Assembly: GCF_007280555.1 (NCBI RefSeq)
Contig: NZ_VKDB01000002.1
Location: 124,001-188,000 of the forward strand
Source: Deinococcus detaillensis
GTDB lineage: Bacteria; Deinococcota; Deinococci; Deinococcales; Deinococcaceae
Direction of reading: 5' to 3'
Length of the DNA stretch: 64,000 bases
This document shows, in pieces, positions 60,171-64,000 of this stretch (the stretch's first letter is position 1; each line of letters begins with the position of its first letter). The translations under genes were made by a program, and so were the position numbers. The notes under the pieces are model-generated. The model was not told the origin of the DNA. It was given only the letters and a program-made list of their open reading frames with translations, and did not search any database.

Positions 60171-61157
60171 TCAGGGCCGCACCCGCTGAATCTGCTCGAT
60201 GATGGCGTCCATCGTCCGGTTCAGCTCGGCGTTGACCACTTGCCGCGCCGGGTCGGCGTCGTACCAGGCCATCACTTCCTCTATGCCGCGTGCGAAGGGA
60301 ATGCTGGCCCGGTACTCCGGCACTAACCGTTTGAGCTTGGTGTTGTCAAAAATGACGCTGTGGGACTTGTCGCCCAGCAGCCCCGCGCCCCACTGGGCAT
60401 CGAAGGTGGCGATCACCTCGGAGGGTACGTGCACGATTTCGGCAGTGGTTCCGGCGGCCCGCGCCACTTCCCCAAAAATCTGGTTCCAGGTCAGCCATTC
60501 GTCACCAGTAATCTGAACTGAGTCGCCTATGACCTGTTCTCTGCCCAACAAGCCGACGAAGCCCACAGCAAAGTCGCGGTGGTGGGTCAGTGTCCACAGT
60601 GAGGTGCCGTCGCCGTGAACGATCACCGGTTGGCCCCGCCGCATCCGGTCGACCACGGTGTAGCCGCCGTCCATCGGCAGCAAGGTCTGGTCGTAGGTGT
60701 GCGAGGGCCGAATAATACTCACCGGAAAGCCGTCCTCGCGGTAGGCCCGCGTCAGTCGTTCCTCGCAGGCGATCTTGTCGCGGGAATACTTCCAGAACGG
60801 ATTGTGCAGAGGCGTGGACTCGGTGATGGGCAGGTGGCCGACTGGCTTTTGGTATGCCGAGGCCGAGCTGATAAAAACGTATTGCCGGGTGCGGCCCCTG
60901 AACAACTCTAAGTCGGTTTCGATGTGCTGAGGCGTGAAGGCCACCCAGTTGACCACCGCGTCGAAAGTGAGGTCGCCCAGCGCGGCCCGCACGCTGGCAG
61001 GGTCGCGGACGTCGCCGTGCAGTTCCTTTGCGCCCGCTTGGATAGGGCGGCTGGACTGGCCCCGGTTGAGCAGATAGAGCTCATAGCCGCGCTCCAGGGC
61101 GAGTTGTGAGCAAGCGGAGCTGATAATGCCGGTGCCGCCGATAAACAGAATTCGCAT
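60171..61157 (-). CDS. NAD-dependent epimerase/dehydratase family protein (extended SDR)
   Basis: 328 residues from ATG at 61157 (GGGGGA upstream). Rossmann start ILFIGGTGIISSACSQLAL, then HGDVRDPASVRAAL, FISSASAY (Ser) and the catalytic YSRDK within NPFWKYSRDKIACEE. SIIRPSHTYDQTLLP fits the extended class. The exact substrate is unknown. Divergent from the GntR gene across a palindromic operator. It could also read into the preA operon, 83 bp downstream. Confidence 0.85.
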   Translation of the reverse strand: MRILFIGGTGIISSACSQLALERGYELYLLNRGQSSRPIQAGAKELHGDVRDPASVRAALGDLTFDAVVNWVAFTPQHIETDLELFRGRTRQYVFISSASAYQKPVGHLPITESTPLHNPFWKYSRDKIACEERLTRAYREDGFPVSIIRPSHTYDQTLLPMDGGYTVVDRMRRGQPVIVHGDGTSLWTLTHHRDFAVGFVGLLGREQVIGDSVQITGDEWLTWNQIFGEVARAAGTTAEIVHVPSEVIATFDAQWGAGLLGDKSHSVIFDNTKLKRLVPEYRASIPFARGIEEVMAWYDADPARQVVNAELNRTMDAIIEQIQRVRP

Positions 61158-61250
61158 CAATTCCCCCTGATGCCGCTCATTCTAGAGGCCAATTTCACCG
61201 AACGATATTGCTGAGCCGCCGCGTTCGTTCACGCTTGCGCAAACACCATT

Positions 61251-61266
61251 TTACATGTAACATGTT
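61251..61266. promoter_or_regulatory. Overlapping palindromes, GntR-type operator candidate
   Basis: TTACATGTAA (61251-61260) is a perfect palindrome and overlaps a second one, AACATGTT (61259-61266). They lie between the SDR and GntR genes, about 70 bp before the proposed GntR start. FCD-type GntR regulators bind short palindromes of this kind in their own divergent promoters. Confidence 0.5.
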
Positions 61267-61333
61267 TTTACCCTCAATTCATCTTACTCAGATTTCCGCT
61301 CCTACCTCTTACCTTCTCTGCGAGGTCTTCGCC

Positions 61334-62104
61334 TTGAACCTGCTCCGTCCTGTTCCTTCAATTCGCGTGGTGGACGCCGTGCATCAGCGCATTCGGCAGG
61401 CCATTCTGACTGGCGAACTGCCGCCGGGAGCGCGGCTGAGCGTGCCGGATCTGGCGCGTCGGCTTGATGTTTCGCGCAGCCCGATTCGTGAGGCGGTGCT
61501 GCACTTGGTGGCCGAAGGGCTGGCCGTCGAGCATTCGCGGCGCGGCGCGGAAGTGGCCCGCGTTAATCTGAGCGACCTGCTCGAAATCTACGCGGTTCGC
61601 GCGGCGCTGGAGGGTCTGGCCGCTCAGTTGTGTGCCGAGTCGATGAGCGCCGCTGACCTCACCGCCCTGCGCGGCGTGCTGGACGCTCAGGGCGCACCCG
61701 CCGTCAGCGGCGACGTGGCAGGCTACCGTGAACTCGATTTACGTTTCCACCAGATCATCGTGCAGAGTTGTGGCAACTCGCGGCTGGCCAAGAGCGCCGA
61801 GCAACTTACCGCCGAGCTGAGTTTGGCGACCCGCCTGATGGCCGACAGCGCCGAGCATCTGCGGGCCAGCCACACCGAACACCGCCGCATCGTGGCTGCT
61901 CTGATCGAGCGCCGCCCTGACGAAGCCGAGCGAGCCATGCGTGAGCATCTGGCGCGGGTTTCGGGAGCGGTGCAGGCCAAAGTCGCCGCCCAGAGTCAGG
62001 TGCTGAGCGGCCCAGAACCGCCTCAAACAGCGCCGCAAACCATCTTTTCTAATTCGACCGCCAACTCTATTCTCGACCACTCACCGCTTGGAGGAACATC
62101 ATGA
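61334..62104 (+). CDS. GntR-family regulator with FCD domain
   Basis: 256 residues if started at TTG 61334, which has GAGGT 7 nt upstream. Earlier in-frame starts at 61208 or 61262 would place the palindrome inside the coding region, and the winged helix would still begin at VVDAVHQRIRQAI. The helix-turn-helix is LSVPDLARRLDVSRSPIREAVLHL. The FCD ligand domain has metal-binding Asp and His residues (LDLRFHQII, HTEHRRIV, MREHLARV). Its stop overlaps the next ATG (ATGA), so it is coupled to the solute-binding gene and probably senses a metabolite of that transport pathway. Confidence 0.85.
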   Translation: MNLLRPVPSIRVVDAVHQRIRQAILTGELPPGARLSVPDLARRLDVSRSPIREAVLHLVAEGLAVEHSRRGAEVARVNLSDLLEIYAVRAALEGLAAQLCAESMSAADLTALRGVLDAQGAPAVSGDVAGYRELDLRFHQIIVQSCGNSRLAKSAEQLTAELSLATRLMADSAEHLRASHTEHRRIVAALIERRPDEAERAMREHLARVSGAVQAKVAAQSQVLSGPEPPQTAPQTIFSNSTANSILDHSPLGGTS

Positions 62105-63264
62105 ACAGGAAGAACACGCTTTGCACGCTGGCCCTCGGCCTTTCTCTGCTGGGAGCCGCCCAGGCCCAGACCACCATCAAAATCGGGGCCATTACCTCGC
62201 TGACGGGCCGCTTCGCCGAGTTCGGCAAGCAGCAGATGGCAGGCTTTAAAGTCGCCGTGGACGAGATCAACCGCAAGGGCGGCATCAACGGCCAGAAAAT
62301 CGAGTTGCAGGTTGAGGACAATGCCAGCGACGTGAACAAGGGCCTCTCTGCTGCCGAGAAACTGGTCAACGCGGGTGTGCCGCTGGTGATCTGCGAGTAC
62401 TCCAGCAGTCTGGTCAAAGCGCAGGCGCAGTACTTGGCCCGTCAGAAAGTTCCGGCTCTGGTGGTCACCAGCAGCGGCGACGACATCACCAACCCCGGCA
62501 ACGACTACATCTTCCGGCTCAACCAACCGGCCACCGAGTACGCCCGTGTGCTGTTCAATATCTTCCGCGACAACAAATTCAAGACCGTGGCGATGATTAC
62601 CGGCACCGGGGCCTTCGAGAAGTCGGTGGCCGACGCGGCGCGGGGCTTTGCCAAGGAATACGGCATGACGCTGGTGGAAGATCAGAGCTACGACAAAGGC
62701 CTGACCGACTTCCGGCCCGTCCTCAACCGCATCAAGGCCAAGAATCCCGACGCGCTGTTCATGGTCAGCTACGCCGAGGACTCGGTGGCACTGATGCGTC
62801 AGGCCCGCGAGGTGGGCGTCAAACCCAAATTGTTCGCGGGCGGAGCGGCAGGCTTTGCGCTGCCCGACTTCATCAAAGATGGTGGCAGCGCCGCCGACAA
62901 CGTGCTGGTCGCCACCGCCTGGATCAAGGAACTGCGCTACCCCGGCACCCAGAAGCTGCACGTCGATCTGGTCAAGGCGCTGGGCGGAGCGGAGCCGAGC
63001 TACCATGCCGCCCAGGCCTACGCGGGCGTGCTGGTGGCCGCCGACGCCATCAAGCGGGCGGGCAGCACCGACCGCGAGAAAGTCAAAGCGGCGCTGAATA
63101 CCACCAACATGCAGACCGCTTTCGGCCCGATTGTCTTCAAGGACTTTGAAGGCTTCAAGAACCAGAACCCGATTGCCATGGTCGCCGAGCAGGTGCAGGG
63201 CGGCAAATTCGTGCCGGTCTACCCCAAGTCGGCCTCGCCCCTGAAAATCAAATTCGAGCGCTGA
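62101..63264 (+). CDS. Branched-chain-amino-acid-type ABC substrate-binding protein
   Basis: 387 residues. Signal peptide CTLALGLSLLGAAQA, then a Peripla_BP_6 (LivJ-like) fold: IKIGAITSLTGRFAEFGKQQM, GFKVAVDEINRKGGINGQKI, VPLVICEYSSSLVKAQAQ and DFRPVLNRIKAKNPDALFMVS. GGAGG lies 7 nt before the ATG, which overlaps the GntR stop. Such proteins deliver amino acids, amides, urea or aromatic acids to LivHMGF-type importers. Ligand unknown. Confidence 0.88.
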   Translation: MNRKNTLCTLALGLSLLGAAQAQTTIKIGAITSLTGRFAEFGKQQMAGFKVAVDEINRKGGINGQKIELQVEDNASDVNKGLSAAEKLVNAGVPLVICEYSSSLVKAQAQYLARQKVPALVVTSSGDDITNPGNDYIFRLNQPATEYARVLFNIFRDNKFKTVAMITGTGAFEKSVADAARGFAKEYGMTLVEDQSYDKGLTDFRPVLNRIKAKNPDALFMVSYAEDSVALMRQAREVGVKPKLFAGGAAGFALPDFIKDGGSAADNVLVATAWIKELRYPGTQKLHVDLVKALGGAEPSYHAAQAYAGVLVAADAIKRAGSTDREKVKAALNTTNMQTAFGPIVFKDFEGFKNQNPIAMVAEQVQGGKFVPVYPKSASPLKIKFER

Positions 63265-63339
63265 GCCGCGTGGGGGGCGTCCGGACGGTGCGCCCCTCTT
63301 TCCTTCTTCATCTTCATTTCCTAACTTATGGGAGCTTTC

Positions 63340-64000
63340 ATGAAACGGACTTTGCTCAGCCTCACGGCCCTGCTGCTCACGGGCGCGGCCTTCGCCGAAA
63401 CCATCAACGTCGGCGCAATCACCTCGCTGACCGGGCGCTTTGCCACCTTCGGAAAAATGCAGAAAGCTGGATTTCAGGTGGCCATCGACGAGATCAACGC
63501 GGCGGGCGGCGTCAGCGGCAACAAGCTGGCTCTGCTGCTCGAAGACGACGCCAGCGACACCAACAAAGCACTGGCCGCCGCCGAGTCGCTGCTCAACCAG
63601 AAAGTGCCGCTGATTATCGGCTCGTATTCTAGCGGCATCACCAAGCCTTTGTCGCAGTACATGGCCCGCCAGAAAGTGCCGCTGCTGGTTGCTACCGCCG
63701 TGGACGAAACCATCACTAAGCCCGGTAACGCCTACACCTTCCGGGTCAACAATCAGTCGAGCGTGTATTCGCGCAGCCTGCTCGATCTGTTCAAGCGGAT
63801 GAACGACAGCAAGGCGGGCACCATCAAAACGGTAGCGGTGCTGACCAGCAACGACGCCTTCGGCAAGAGTGTTTACACCGACATCACCACCCTGTTTACC
63901 AAGGCGGGCTATCAGGTCGTTTCCAAGGACACCTACGATCAGGGCCTGACCGATTTCCGGCCCATTCTCAACCGTTACAAAGCCCTCAGCCCCGACGCCG
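63340..64000 (+). CDS. Second LivJ-type substrate-binding protein (3' end outside window)
   Basis: 220 residues visible from ATG at 63340 (GGGAGC upstream). Signal peptide KRTLLSLTALLLTGAAFA, then INVGAITSLTGRFATFGKMQ, FQVAIDEINAAGGVSGNKLA, VPLIIGSYSSGITKPLSQYM and TDFRPILNRYKAL. It is a clear paralogue of the preceding protein, with the same motif order, and lies 75 bp after it. Tandem copies may bind different ligands for one transporter, whose permease and ATPase genes presumably follow beyond the window. Confidence 0.88.
   Translation, partial: MKRTLLSLTALLLTGAAFAETINVGAITSLTGRFATFGKMQKAGFQVAIDEINAAGGVSGNKLALLLEDDASDTNKALAAAESLLNQKVPLIIGSYSSGITKPLSQYMARQKVPLLVATAVDETITKPGNAYTFRVNNQSSVYSRSLLDLFKRMNDSKAGTIKTVAVLTSNDAFGKSVYTDITTLFTKAGYQVVSKDTYDQGLTDFRPILNRYKALSPDA

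Noticed and set aside
1..64000. tRNA, rRNA or known riboswitch
   Set aside because: No cloverleaf with a T-loop GGTTCRA box, no rRNA stretch, and no recognised riboswitch core was seen by eye. A tRNAscan or Rfam search would be decisive.

Overview
The window looks like chromosomal DNA from a Deinococcus-type bacterium. It is GC-rich with dense, often overlapping genes. Many secreted, PKD, fibronectin-III and outer-membrane-barrel-like proteins suggest a diderm cell wall. Several genes appear to lack a 5' leader, with a TANNNT -10 box about 7 nt before the ATG, a pattern known from Deinococcus. The genus call is an inference from gene content and signals; no rRNA or housekeeping marker is present. 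I see no tRNA, rRNA, CRISPR array, intact insertion sequence or origin.

Region 1 (1-5.1 kb, minus strand): a BadF/GlcNAc-kinase-like ATPase running off the left edge, a MarR regulator coupled to a cytochrome P450, a diguanylate cyclase gene broken by a 17-bp tandem duplication, and small unrecognised ORFs.

Region 2 (5.3-21.2 kb): two convergent operons for a surface structure. Rightward: an outer-membrane-barrel-like protein, a 2144-residue protein with 11 PKD repeats, and a 634-residue fibronectin-III protein. Leftward: a 291-residue secreted subunit candidate, a PapD/DUF916-like chaperone candidate, a 175-residue WxL/DUF4402-like protein, and a 1067-residue barrel-like protein with SdrD-type domains. 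A long hairpin separates the two operons. This is my best candidate for an undescribed system. Next to it is a tyrosine-recombinase-fold protein that lacks nearly all catalytic residues.

Region 3 (22.5-35.1 kb): a VOC dioxygenase-like protein, a semialdehyde dehydrogenase, a PlsC acyltransferase, two glycolate/2-hydroxyacid oxidases (GlcD type and FMN type), then two lipoproteins, a subtilase and a SARP/BTAD regulator. Matching arrays of CGTTCA repeats precede the subtilase and the PKD lipoprotein and look like SARP binding sites.

Region 4 (35.2-50 kb): a glyoxylate hub with divergent operons around about 42.05 kb. The left arm is a malate-synthase paralogue, allantoate amidohydrolase, allantoinase, ureidoglycine aminohydrolase and malic enzyme. 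The right arm is gcl, hyi, glxR, glycerate 2-kinase, malate synthase and an IclR regulator. Glyoxylate from allantoin, or from glycolate via the oxidases at 26-28.5 kb, can enter either 2-phosphoglycerate (Gcl, GlxR, kinase) or malate and pyruvate (malate synthase, malic enzyme). Inverted-repeat operators lie in the divergent promoter, and a GC-rich intergenic repeat occurs three times.

Region 5 (50-60.1 kb, minus strand): a roughly 10-kb reductive pyrimidine catabolism operon. It holds PreA, dihydropyrimidinase, an NMT1/THI5-type ABC importer, an N-carbamoyl amidohydrolase and a cytidine deaminase. Two unrecognised ORFs and two DUF3060 proteins are embedded in it.

Region 6 (60.1-64 kb): an extended SDR protein, a divergent GntR/FCD regulator, and two tandem branched-chain-amino-acid-type substrate-binding proteins, the second cut by the window edge.
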